Source of the DNA: Pelagihabitans sp947500445
GTDB taxonomy: Bacteria > Bacteroidota > Bacteroidia > Flavobacteriales > Flavobacteriaceae
Direction of reading: 5' to 3'
Assembly: GCF_050589625.1 (NCBI RefSeq)
Contig: NZ_JBNGOP010000005.1
Span: 186,001-250,000, forward strand
DNA: 64,000 bases
The position numbers and the translations under genes were made by a program. Under the pieces are notes generated by a model that was not told the origin of the DNA, did no database searches, and saw only the letters and a program-made list of their open reading frames with translations. Shown here piece by piece: positions 1 to 10,300 of this stretch (positions are counted from its first letter, which is position 1; each line of letters begins with the position of its first letter).

Positions 1-3000
1 TACGTCTTGGGATACCCGGTAGATTGGGAAAAGATATATCCAAAGAGTTCCTATAATTTTGTAAAAACGCCGGGCTTACCATTCGATACCAGATCGTATT
101 GGTTGGGAGATACGCGCCAACGTAAGACAGATGATCTGTTTTCAACTGTAGAAGGGCACCCTTTGATTGGCCATGCTTTGCAAACGGCTTCTACCTCAGA
201 AACGGTCTATCATCACCAATTGCGCCATGAGTACCCTAAATTCCTTTATGAACATGAAGTGGCAGGGCAACCCGTATATTCGGCAGCAGCCTTTATTGAA
301 TGTTTTTTGGCTGTAGGGAGCGAGCGGTACCCCGCACTCAGGCATTTGCAGATACTGAAGCCATTCATACCGGAAGAAGGAAAGCAAATACAAGTCATCG
401 TACGTGATTTAGGGAATGTACAAGAGGCATTGTTTTACAGTAAAGATGGCGAACAATGGCATTTACACACCCGTGGCCAATTCGGTGCTAATACTAATAC
501 TGCCATAAACGTCGCCCAATCAGAACTGGTATTCCTCAAGATACAAAAGCGCATATCGCGCGAAGTGGCGCTCGAAACGCTGTGGCAAAAACTAGCGGAC
601 AAAGGAGTTACCTACGGAGAAGAGTTGAAAAACTGGCGGCAAATTTGGGAAGGCGAGGGCGAAGCGCTAGGAGTAATGGCCGTGTCAAACACCATGCACC
701 AACCTGTATACAGGCTTCATCCAGCCATTGTTGATGCGGGGCTTCAACTCTTGCCGCTTGTGATTCCTGAAGTTGACAATGGGAAAACGTATGTATTGCA
801 AGCAACAGGCGAGGTAGTGCCCACTGGCGCGACTTTATCAACGGTGTGTTGGTGCCATGCCATATATGTGGAGGAAACTACTGGCGGATATTTGGTGAAT
901 TTAGCATTCTACACTGATGAAGGGGTGCTAATTGCGACCGTCAAAGAGGCACTATTGTGTGAAATGACTGTGAATACTTCCCTTTCCAATCAACATGACA
1001 AGCATTATCATGTACACTGGCAACTGAAAGCGGGGAATTATGCCCCTGTATTGGATCTAAATCCATTAACAGGCCAAAAGACAAACACAGACGAGCATCG
1101 CCTATTGAAGGACTACCAGCAACAGCAAGATGCTATGGAACATCGGGTATTGCTTTGGGTAAGGAATGCGATGTCTGCGATGGGTTTGGCACTTGAAGTA
1201 GGGCAAAAGGTCAGTTTTGAAGGGTTGTTAACATCCCTAAACGTATATAATGGGCAGCGTAGACTGTTCTACAGGTGTTTACAAATATTGGCAGAAGCCT
1301 CACTGATCCAGGAAGACGGTACCCAATTCACTGTAGTCAACGAGATCCGGTTGAGTAGTGCAGAAAAAAAGCGCCTTGACAACGCAGATGAAACTCAGGC
1401 AGGCGAACCAATCCAAATGGCGATGGTTGATCGTTGTGGCGCGGCATTGCCAAGGGTGCTTACAGAGGAAGGTTACGACGTATTAGGACTATTGTTCCCC
1501 GCCGATAAGTCATTGCCAGACGCTTCCACCGTATATCAAGAAACTCCGTTGGCAAAAGTACTCAACCAAAAAATCGAAGGGTTGATGCAAGCCACCGTAG
1601 AGGCTATTCCAGAAGGGCAATCTATCCGGGTGCTCGAAATCGGTGCTGGTACCGGTAGTTTGACACAGGCACTATTGCAGGTATTTCCTGCCGAAAGAAC
1701 TAGTTACTGCTTTACCGATATCAGTAATGCATTCCTGGCACAAGCCGCTCAAAAATTTGCTGAATGCCCTTTCATAGAATTTCGTCAGCTCGATATAGAG
1801 GAAAGCCCCATTCAGCTGCAGTTTGAACCAGCGAGTTATGATATTATCATCGTAGCCAATGTACTGCATGCCACCAAGGATATTGGGTCATCTCTTTCAC
1901 ACATTCACCAATTGCTAAAGCCGGGAGGGCTGTTGTACATGTTAGAGTGTACCCAGGCCAGCCCAGTATTGGATATGATATTTGGTCTCACTGATGGATG
2001 GTGGAGGTTTGAGGATAATATCCTAAGGAAAAATTACCCATTGCTCAACCCAAAACAATGGGAAAATAGCTTGGATAAAGCTGGGTTATCAGAGTTTGTG
2101 TGTACACAAGCAGTCACTGAAAAAGGTAAGCCAGTAGGTCAAATGTCGATCATCACTGCTCAAAAAGGCAAAGACCTTTTAGTAAGTAGTAAAAAATGGA
2201 TAGTGATAAGTAATAACGCCGCAAGTACTGCAAAGGTAGCCACGGCATTGCAGCCCTATGGTGATGAAATTTTACAATTAACGATACCCACACTCAATAA
2301 TACAAAAGGCGCTACTGTAAACGGTTCGGGCAACAGTGAACATTGGCTCAGTCAATTGGCTGATCAGGCAAACCCTGAAAACGAAGTGTTCTTTGTATAT
2401 GATCACACGATCACCGGGAGTGAGGACTCATCCACTCAGCTATATACTGCTTCTCAGGCACTATCGGAGTTATATAGCCAATTGACCGTGCACCCTATCA
2501 AAAAACTTCACTTGGTTACCTTTGGCGCTTACCCAGTGAATGATGGCGCTGACAGCTCCTCAGCAGTAGCGGTGCGTCCACTATGGGCACTCAACCTTAC
2601 TGCCGCACTTGAGGGGTTGTGTGATACCTATAGTTATGATTTGGAGGGCGAAAACCCCGATTATCAGGCTTTGGTAAATCAGGCACTTGATCCTTTCAAT
2701 GAAAATGAAACCCTTATTCGTGAAAACGGCCTATTTGTAAAGCGGCTCCATAAAGGGTTGCCCGACAACCAGGGGCAGTCATGGCATGTAAGGCCAGGTG
2801 CATGTTATTTAATCACGGGTGGTACAGGGGGCTTAGGGTTGTTGTCTGCCCAGTGGCTGGTGGAAATGGGAGCCACAGACCTTGTACTCATAAGCCGATC
2901 AGGAATAAAGAATGATGAGACATCCTCAGAAATCGGACGGTTGCGTGCGATGGGGGCAAATATACAGATCGTGCAAACTGATGTGTCGGACAAAGGAAGC

Positions 3001-3981
3001 TTAGGCAGTGAGCTCAAGCGTTTGCACCAGGCATTGCCGATTCGTGGTATAATCCACACCGCAGGCCAGGGTTCAGCGTCACTTTTGACCCAGGAAAATG
3101 AAACGCACTATCGCGAAGCATACACCGCCAAAGTCGAAGGGGCCTGGGCATTGCATGAGATTACCAAAGGCTGGCCGTTGGACTTTATGCTCTTCTATTC
3201 GAGCACGACTGGGCTGTGGGGTGCTAAAAACCTGGGAGCATATGCGGCGGCCAATGCAGCCTTAGACGCACTGGCAGCATACCGGATTGCCCAGGGATTG
3301 CCAGCGTTGACAATAAACTGGGGAACATGGGATACTGGCATGTTGGCCAATATAAGCCAGCAGAAATTACAAGCCGCCGGTTATAGGTTTTTGGAACATG
3401 CCGATATCCGTTTGTTAGGTGACGCGCAGAAAGTTGCTAACGGTCAACTAATGTTGGCAGACATAGACTGGGCGGTTTTCAAAAACTTGTACCCAATTCC
3501 CCACAGTCGCTTATTCGAAGAGATATCAGTAGAAGTAGCCCTCACAGCCACGGGCGATCAGGCCAATTCCTTTTCACGGCAATGGAACGAATGCCCTGTC
3601 GAAACAAGGCAAGATTTTCTGCTCGATTATTTAAGTCGTTTATGCGAAGGCTTGATGCGACTACCCAAAGGAACATTGACCACAACGGAAAGCCTGCAAA
3701 ACTATGGGCTCGACTCGCTGGTTGCCCTGGAAGTCAAAAATACGGTATTGGCTCAATGTGGGGTGGCGATCGATTTGAGGCGTATGTTGCAAGGGGCCAC
3801 TCTCCAGTGGCTAGTCAGTGAGATACTCCCCAATATACCCGAAGCAATAACAACCAATCCTGGTAACGAGCCATCTGATGATAACGCTACAGCGCCAACT
3901 ACAGAGACCATTGATTTGCTGATGGACTTAGAAGACATGTGCGAAGAGGAGATGGACAAGTTACTCAAAGATTTGAGCTAA
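1..3981 (+). CDS. Type I PKS, 3' part of a module: DH-cMT-KR-ACP (5' end outside window)
   Basis: The frame is open from the first base, so the KS and AT lie upstream; a TTG near base 7 is not the true start. Residues are counted from base 1. Residues 1-35 are the usual post-AT linker. DH (about 45-335): H85 lies in HEVAG, though the P of HxxxGxxxxP is S, and D245/Q249 form the second DxxxQ motif. A C-methyltransferase follows, with SAM motif LEIGAGTG at about 545-552. KR (about 935-1130): nucleotide motif GGTGGLG from 940, catalytic S1068 and Y1081, and a Trp eight residues before the Tyr, which in KR typing suggests an A-type alcohol. ACP: GLDSL with pantetheine serine S1239. The expected product is an alpha-methyl, alpha,beta-unsaturated acyl chain. 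The acidic helical C-terminus (EEEMDKLLKDL) pairs plausibly with the basic N-terminal helix of the next protein, 12 nt downstream. Confidence 0.95.
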   Translation, partial: YVLGYPVDWEKIYPKSSYNFVKTPGLPFDTRSYWLGDTRQRKTDDLFSTVEGHPLIGHALQTASTSETVYHHQLRHEYPKFLYEHEVAGQPVYSAAAFIECFLAVGSERYPALRHLQILKPFIPEEGKQIQVIVRDLGNVQEALFYSKDGEQWHLHTRGQFGANTNTAINVAQSELVFLKIQKRISREVALETLWQKLADKGVTYGEELKNWRQIWEGEGEALGVMAVSNTMHQPVYRLHPAIVDAGLQLLPLVIPEVDNGKTYVLQATGEVVPTGATLSTVCWCHAIYVEETTGGYLVNLAFYTDEGVLIATVKEALLCEMTVNTSLSNQHDKHYHVHWQLKAGNYAPVLDLNPLTGQKTNTDEHRLLKDYQQQQDAMEHRVLLWVRNAMSAMGLALEVGQKVSFEGLLTSLNVYNGQRRLFYRCLQILAEASLIQEDGTQFTVVNEIRLSSAEKKRLDNADETQAGEPIQMAMVDRCGAALPRVLTEEGYDVLGLLFPADKSLPDASTVYQETPLAKVLNQKIEGLMQATVEAIPEGQSIRVLEIGAGTGSLTQALLQVFPAERTSYCFTDISNAFLAQAAQKFAECPFIEFRQLDIEESPIQLQFEPASYDIIIVANVLHATKDIGSSLSHIHQLLKPGGLLYMLECTQASPVLDMIFGLTDGWWRFEDNILRKNYPLLNPKQWENSLDKAGLSEFVCTQAVTEKGKPVGQMSIITAQKGKDLLVSSKKWIVISNNAASTAKVATALQPYGDEILQLTIPTLNNTKGATVNGSGNSEHWLSQLADQANPENEVFFVYDHTITGSEDSSTQLYTASQALSELYSQLTVHPIKKLHLVTFGAYPVNDGADSSSAVAVRPLWALNLTAALEGLCDTYSYDLEGENPDYQALVNQALDPFNENETLIRENGLFVKRLHKGLPDNQGQSWHVRPGACYLITGGTGGLGLLSAQWLVEMGATDLVLISRSGIKNDETSSEIGRLRAMGANIQIVQTDVSDKGSLGSELKRLHQALPIRGIIHTAGQGSASLLTQENETHYREAYTAKVEGAWALHEITKGWPLDFMLFYSSTTGLWGAKNLGAYAAANAALDALAAYRIAQGLPALTINWGTWDTGMLANISQQKLQAAGYRFLEHADIRLLGDAQKVANGQLMLADIDWAVFKNLYPIPHSRLFEEISVEVALTATGDQANSFSRQWNECPVETRQDFLLDYLSRLCEGLMRLPKGTLTTTESLQNYGLDSLVALEVKNTVLAQCGVAIDLRRMLQGATLQWLVSEILPNIPEAITTNPGNEPSDDNATAPTTETIDLLMDLEDMCEEEMDKLLKDLS

Positions 3982-3993
3982 AAACTAATAACT

Positions 3994-6900
3994 ATGAGTC
4001 TGGAAGAGAAAAAAGCCTTGCTTGCTAAGTTGCTAAAAGAAAAAGCAGCAAAAGAAACCCGCGATATACCATTGAGCTATGGCCAGCGGGCACTTTGGTT
4101 TTTGCAGCGTACAGCACCTACGATGAGTAGCTACCATGTAGCTTCGGCTTTCGAGGTAGCGCAAACACCGGAAGTATCAGCGTTGCAAAAGGCATTGCAA
4201 CGGCTTGTGAATAGGCATGAGCTCATGCGCGCAACTTTTCCGATGCATAACAGGCAACCGGTGCAGCATATCGCTGGCCATATGCCCGTTGAGGTAGTGC
4301 AATACCCCCGTACTGTCGCCGAAAACACTGCCGAAGTGGTAGCGAAAGCTTATAAGTTGCCCTTCGATTTGGAAAACGGTCCATTGTTTCGCCTTGAGCT
4401 GTTCCCAACGGCAATAGGTAGCCATATATTATTATTTACGATCCATCATATCGTGTGCGATGGGCTGAGTGCGCTTACCCTGATGGAGGAACTGGGAGCT
4501 TTTTATGAAGCCGAAACCCAGGGAAGGTCCTTGGCGATGTGGCCATTGCAGGCTAGTTTTGAGGGCTTCGTGCGCAATGAGGAGAGCCTGTTGGCTGAAC
4601 GAGAGGGGCAACGACTGGCAGCGTTTTGGGAAGGTTATTTACAAGGAGAGGTGCCCTTGTTACAACTACCCCAAGACAAACCCCATCCACAAAAGCCTGC
4701 ATTTAAGGGAGGGAGCATACCCGTCACTGTCAACCCAGCCTTGCTATCACGGTTGCGGACGGTGGCACAGGTACAAAAAAGCACTTTATACTCGGTTTTG
4801 CTCGCCTCCTGGGCTTGTTTGTTGCGGTTGCACAACCACCAACAAGCCATGATGGTGGGAATACCCGTGCTCGGTCGCTATCACGAGCCTACCCGGAAGC
4901 TAGTCGGCAACTTTATGAACTCCTTGCCGCTCAGGGTTGGGGTGCCTACAGGTATTTCGTTTAGCGAACTGGTCGAAGCCATCGGACAAGATATGGCCCT
5001 GTTGTTGGAAAATATGGCCTATCCGTTTGCCCTGTTGGTAGAAAAATTTCCCAATGCCCGGCATGCGGGACGTACCCCTGCTTTCCAAACGATGTTTAAT
5101 TTGCAAAAGCCAGATGAGCGGCACCCGCTAACTAACCTATGGCATGCAAAGAGTGCTGAAGCCAGCTCCAATTGGGGCGGGATGCGTGTAAACGCTTACC
5201 CGATGCCTCAACAAGAAGGGTTGTTTGACCTCATGGCCGATCTTGTAGAGCGTGACGAAGCAGTGGTGGGTAATATCAAATACAATTCGGAGATATTCGA
5301 GGAAAAAACGGTCATAAAGTTGTGCGAGCGTTGGATTCGTTTGTTGGAGTCTGTGGCAGTAGACCCTGCGATGCCTATTAGTTCCCTAAGCTTGTTTGGT
5401 GATGACGAGCGGCGTCAGGTGCTCCATACCTGGAACGATACTGCGATGCCCTTACCAGATACCACCGTGCCGGCATTGATCGCAAAGCAAGTGGCAAATG
5501 CCAGGAAAAAAATCGCTATTCGCCACCAAGGGTGGCAGGTGTCTTATGACGATATGTGGCAACAAGTAAACGGGTTGGCAGGCTGGCTGAAAAATACGCA
5601 CGGCATCCGGCAAGGCGACAAGGTTGCACTTTGCCTGGAGCGTTCTGGCTATATGCCAATGATCATGTTGGCCATTTGGCAGGCAGGGGGAGTATTTGTG
5701 CCGATTGACCCAGACTTTCCCATAGCCCGTATACGTTACATGCTCGACGATAGCGGGGCCAAAATGCTCCTGGCAAATGCCGGGCATACGATATTGGAAG
5801 AAACCGCAATCCCGGTGTGTGATTTGGGAACGTACGATTGGGCTAAAAATGCGACAAAAGACAGCCATGAATTAGCAAATAATAAGGACGAAGCATACCT
5901 GATCTATACCTCCGGCTCCACTGGGCTACCCAAAGGCGTACTGATCGGTCATAGGCAATTCCTCAACTTCATGGAGGGAATGAAAGCGGGATTGGATCCA
6001 GGTCCCGACATCACACTATTGGCGGTAACTACCTATAGCTTTGACATCAGCCTGTTAGAACTATGCCTGCCCCTTGTGATCGGCGCTGAGCTGCAAGTAC
6101 TCGATAAAAAATATATCAAAGACCCCTATGCCTTGGCTGCCAAAATGAGAAAGGTGGCAAGCCCTATGATGCAAGCGACTCCCAGCCTGTGGCAAATGCT
6201 CATAGAAAGTGGCTGGGAAGGCCACAATGCATTGATTGCTTTGTCTGGTGGCGAGCGGTTGACGCAAGATTTGGCAAAAAAACTGCTTCCAGCCTGCAAT
6301 CGGTTATGGAACATGTATGGCCCGACTGAGACGACCATCTGGTCCACCATGCAAGAGATTAAAGCTGGGCAATACAGGGTTTCTATCGGTAGGCCGATCG
6401 CCAACACGCAGATATATATTCTTAACGAAGCCCTTAGCCCAGTGCCTGCAGGAGTGATAGGAGACTTGTACATTGGAGGCGAAGGCCTGGCGTTTGGCTA
6501 CCATAAGCGTGAAGTGCTCACTGCGGGGAAGTTTATAGAAAGCCCCTTCGCGAAAGGCGAAAAGATCTACAATACGGGTGACAAAGCCCGTTGGCTTGAC
6601 AATGGTGAGATAGAGTGCTTAGGAAGGACCGACGACCAACTGAAGGTAAGGGGGTATCGAATAGAGCCTGCCGAAGTAGAAACTGCGTTGCGAAGATTGG
6701 GAGGTGTACAACAAGCGTTGGTGACAGGCGAGGCGAATGTGCAGGGTCCTGCACGGCTGGTAGCTTACCTGGTAGCAGCACCCGACACCAAGCCGCCAAC
6801 GGTGGTTGAGCTTTTAGAAACCTTACGGCAGGAATTGCCAGCATATATGGTGCCTGCCGCTATGACATTCCTGGATGCAATTCCGACCACCCACAATGGT

Positions 6901-7296
6901 AAGATCGACCGCAAGGCACTACCACCGATTACTATTAAAGCACAACCTGCCAATGATGATCAGCCTACCAACGAGTTGGAAAAACAACTTGTAAAAGCAT
7001 GGCAAGACACCCTTAACCTTGACAATATCGGCATCAACGACAACTTTTTTGACTTGGGAGGACACTCGGTATTGATGGTGTATTTACATAGCCGCATAGA
7101 GGAAAACACCCAACTGCAACTTGAATTATTGGACTTATACACTTATACCACTATCGCCTCATTGTCTAAGCATGTACAAAATACTGAGGCACCCACGGAT
7201 GACCAGCAAGTTGGGGAGGGACAACCACGCCGCTCCAAGAAAAACATGGCTTCGGCCAGGCGACAGAAACGGATTGCAAGCCGTGACAACAACTAA
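3994..7296 (+). CDS. NRPS module C-A-T, predicted glycine
   Basis: This single-module nonribosomal peptide synthetase (NRPS) joins the upstream polyketide to an amino acid. The N-terminus (LEEKKALLAKLLKEKAAK) is an amphipathic, Lys-rich helix suited to docking with the preceding acidic PKS tail. C domain (about 20-440): HHIVCDG, H151/H152/D156. A domain (about 480-970): YTSGSTGLPKG, MYGPTETTIW and NGKIDRKAL. The specificity residues read DILQLGMIWK, nearly identical to the known glycine code DILQLGLIWK. T domain: LGGHS with S1025. The last ~25 residues are strongly basic (RRSKK...ARRQKR), unlike the acidic ends of most other subunits here. The following KS starts without a docking extension, so the tail may be the contact. 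A glycine placed before a PKS extension would give a gamma-amino acid unit. Glycine is well supported; the docking role is inference. Confidence 0.95.
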   Translation: MSLEEKKALLAKLLKEKAAKETRDIPLSYGQRALWFLQRTAPTMSSYHVASAFEVAQTPEVSALQKALQRLVNRHELMRATFPMHNRQPVQHIAGHMPVEVVQYPRTVAENTAEVVAKAYKLPFDLENGPLFRLELFPTAIGSHILLFTIHHIVCDGLSALTLMEELGAFYEAETQGRSLAMWPLQASFEGFVRNEESLLAEREGQRLAAFWEGYLQGEVPLLQLPQDKPHPQKPAFKGGSIPVTVNPALLSRLRTVAQVQKSTLYSVLLASWACLLRLHNHQQAMMVGIPVLGRYHEPTRKLVGNFMNSLPLRVGVPTGISFSELVEAIGQDMALLLENMAYPFALLVEKFPNARHAGRTPAFQTMFNLQKPDERHPLTNLWHAKSAEASSNWGGMRVNAYPMPQQEGLFDLMADLVERDEAVVGNIKYNSEIFEEKTVIKLCERWIRLLESVAVDPAMPISSLSLFGDDERRQVLHTWNDTAMPLPDTTVPALIAKQVANARKKIAIRHQGWQVSYDDMWQQVNGLAGWLKNTHGIRQGDKVALCLERSGYMPMIMLAIWQAGGVFVPIDPDFPIARIRYMLDDSGAKMLLANAGHTILEETAIPVCDLGTYDWAKNATKDSHELANNKDEAYLIYTSGSTGLPKGVLIGHRQFLNFMEGMKAGLDPGPDITLLAVTTYSFDISLLELCLPLVIGAELQVLDKKYIKDPYALAAKMRKVASPMMQATPSLWQMLIESGWEGHNALIALSGGERLTQDLAKKLLPACNRLWNMYGPTETTIWSTMQEIKAGQYRVSIGRPIANTQIYILNEALSPVPAGVIGDLYIGGEGLAFGYHKREVLTAGKFIESPFAKGEKIYNTGDKARWLDNGEIECLGRTDDQLKVRGYRIEPAEVETALRRLGGVQQALVTGEANVQGPARLVAYLVAAPDTKPPTVVELLETLRQELPAYMVPAAMTFLDAIPTTHNGKIDRKALPPITIKAQPANDDQPTNELEKQLVKAWQDTLNLDNIGINDNFFDLGGHSVLMVYLHSRIEENTQLQLELLDLYTYTTIASLSKHVQNTEAPTDDQQVGEGQPRRSKKNMASARRQKRIASRDNN

Positions 7297-7305
7297 GAAT
7301 CACTT

Positions 7306-10300
7306 ATGACGAACGGATCGGAAATAGCGATAATTGGCATGGCAGGGAGCTTTCCTGGCGCTGGTAACCTCGATGCCTATTGGCAAAACATCATTGATGG
7401 TAAAGAAGGTATTCAACGATTAACTGATGAGGAACTACGCCAGCGTGGCGTGGATGCGAAGGTGCTTAAACACCCCAATTTTGTGAAAGCCGCAGCCGCG
7501 CTGGAAGGCGCGGCACAATTCGATGCACGCTTTTTTGGCTACACACCACGCGAGGCAGAACAGCTAGGCCCACAGCATCGTGTGTTTTTGCAATCGGCCT
7601 GGCATGCCCTCGATGATGCTAATTACATAGCAGAAAAGTTTGATGGTGCTATTGGGATATTCGCTGGCGGGGGCTTGCCTACCTACCTGTTTCAACGTTT
7701 TCCGAGCCTGGGGGCTGGCAGTGGCGACACCAGCGATGCCTACCAAATGATGATTGGCAATGACAAAGACTTTTTAGCCACACGGGCTGCTTACAAGCTC
7801 AAAACAAAGGGGCCGGCCATCTCTGTGCAAACTGCCTGCTCTACCTCCTTGGTAGCAGTTCATATGGCTTGTCAGTCGTTGCTCAGTGGGGAGTGCGACA
7901 TGGCACTGGCAGGGGGTGTAAGCATCGATACCAGCCTGAACAACGGATACTACTATGAAGAGGGGATGATATTTTCCCCAGATGGGCACTGTAGGGCTTT
8001 TGATGAGAAGGCTGCTGGTACGGTAGTAGGCAATGGCGTAGGCCTGGTCTTGCTCAAGCCACTAGAAGAGGCTCAGGAAGATGGAGACTTGATCCATGCA
8101 GTGATCAAAGGTTCGGCAGTGAACAACGATGGTGCGCAAAAAGCGGGCTATACGGCCCCTAGTATAGAAGGGCAGGCTGCCGTCATCAGTGAGGCACTGG
8201 CCATCGCCGAAAAAGAACCACTGCAAATACAATATGTAGAGGCACACGGTACTGGTACGCCTATGGGTGACCCGATAGAGGTAGCCGCTCTCAACAAGGC
8301 CTATCGCACCTCGCAAAGAAAACGTATAGCGCTGGGTGCGGTAAAGCCCAATATCGGACACCTCAATACAGCTTCTGGGATTGCCGGTTTATTGAAAACC
8401 ATACTCGCCCTGAAGCATCGCCAAATTCCTGCTGTATTGCATTTTGAGCGACCAAACCCTGCAATCCACTTTGACGAAGGTCCTTTTTATGTCAACACTG
8501 AGCTGAAGCCTTGGGAATCCAACAACGATACACGATGTGCAGGGGTGAGCTCTTTTGGCATTGGGGGCACCAATGCGCACCTCATCCTGGAGGAAGCACC
8601 ATCGATATCATCTAAAAGCCCTCAAAAACAAGCAAACCACACAGGATATTTACTGCCTCTTTCTGCAAAGAGCCCGGGTTCACTAAGTCAGTACAAGGAG
8701 AGGTTGATAGCTTTTCTGAAAAATAACCCCGACCTCCCGCTCAATGAAGTCAGCTATACCTTGGCACATGGCAGGAAGCACTTTGAGGTGCGCGCTGGCT
8801 TGGTGGCGGGCACGGTGCAGGAAGCTATAGAGAAATTGGCTGCGCCACTAACGTCTTCCAAAGCTCCAGTCAAACCCACTGGATTGTCTATGATGTTTTC
8901 AGGGCAGGGAAGTCAGCGGGCTGGGTTGGGGGCTGGGCTTTACGAAAATCAGCCTGGTTTCAGGCAACTGGTAGGCGACCTTGCCGCTATCGCCAACAGC
9001 CATCTCGACAAGGATATCGCCTCGCTGCTGTTCCCCGCGCCGGGGCAAGAAGGAGCCGCTAACGATTTGTTGCAACAAACACGCTATACCCAACCGGCAC
9101 TCTTTGTTCTGGAGTATGCCTTGGCCCAGTACTGGATCGGCCTGGGCATAGTACCCAATGCAATGATTGGCCATAGCATTGGTGAGTATGTCGCTGCGGC
9201 TGTGGCAGAGGTGATGAGCGTAGAAGATGCGATTCGATTGGTGTGTATACGCGGCGAACTCATGATGGGACTGCCGGCCGGTGATATGCTGGCGGTGCCT
9301 CTGGGAGAAGGGGAGTGCCGTCCTTATCTAAGCGAACAAATGGACTTGGCCGTGGTGAACGCCCCTGAATCATGCGTACTGGCAGGACCCCCTGAGGCGA
9401 TCGCCCGTGTACAGGCACAGTTGAGGCAAGATGGCGTTGAAAGCAGGGCGCTCAAAACCTCCCATGCATTTCATAGTTCCATGATGGAGCCGGTATTGGA
9501 GAAATTTCAAAAGACAGTTGAAGAAATAAAGCTTGAATCACCCAAAATAAAATACATATCCAACCTGACAGGCACATGGATAAAGCCCGGGCAAGCTACA
9601 GACCCTACCTATTACGTGCGCCACCTCCGGCACACTGTGCGGTTTGCCCAAGGTGTAAGTACCCTGCTGGAGTCTGGAATAGGAGCCCTGTTGGAAGTTG
9701 GTCCTGGCGACACCTTGCAAAAACTTGCCAAAGCACAAAAAAACAAAGGGCGGCAAACAAGTATATTACACACCTTGCCTGTAAGAGACCCAAAGTCTGA
9801 GGGGCATATATTGGAGGTTATTGGCCAGCTATGGGGCTTAGGTTTTACGCCGATATGGGACCAACTGCCCGGTGGAGGACAGGGCCGCTTTTGCAGGTTG
9901 CCCGGCTATGCTTTTGATAAGCAAAGGTATTGGCTTCCGGCCAATAAAGTACCCCAAAGCTTACAGGAAGTGGACGATGAGGCAGCGCGCCTGCCAGTAC
10001 AACAGTGGCTCAACGTGCCTTCGTGGCAACAACGCCCCTTACCCACTGGCACTGTAATGAACGGCGAACAGGTCATCCTTTTCCTGTCGATGGGCGTGGA
10101 AGGGCATCGTGCCCTGGAACAGGTACTGAAAACCGCTGGCCATCAGGTGATAACGCTACTCCCGACGCAGGCAAAAGTTGATAAAAATGGATTGTTAAAC
10201 GCAATAGACCCAGACGACCCACAAGCTTACGCTGATGCATTGAATACATTGGAGACTCATGGCCTTATACCAGATATGGTAGTACACGCATGGCAGTGGG

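Noticed and set aside
196..393. Many antisense and alternate-frame ORFs of 60-300 codons across the window
   Set aside because: All lie over long, domain-rich + strand genes and show no domain or start context of their own.
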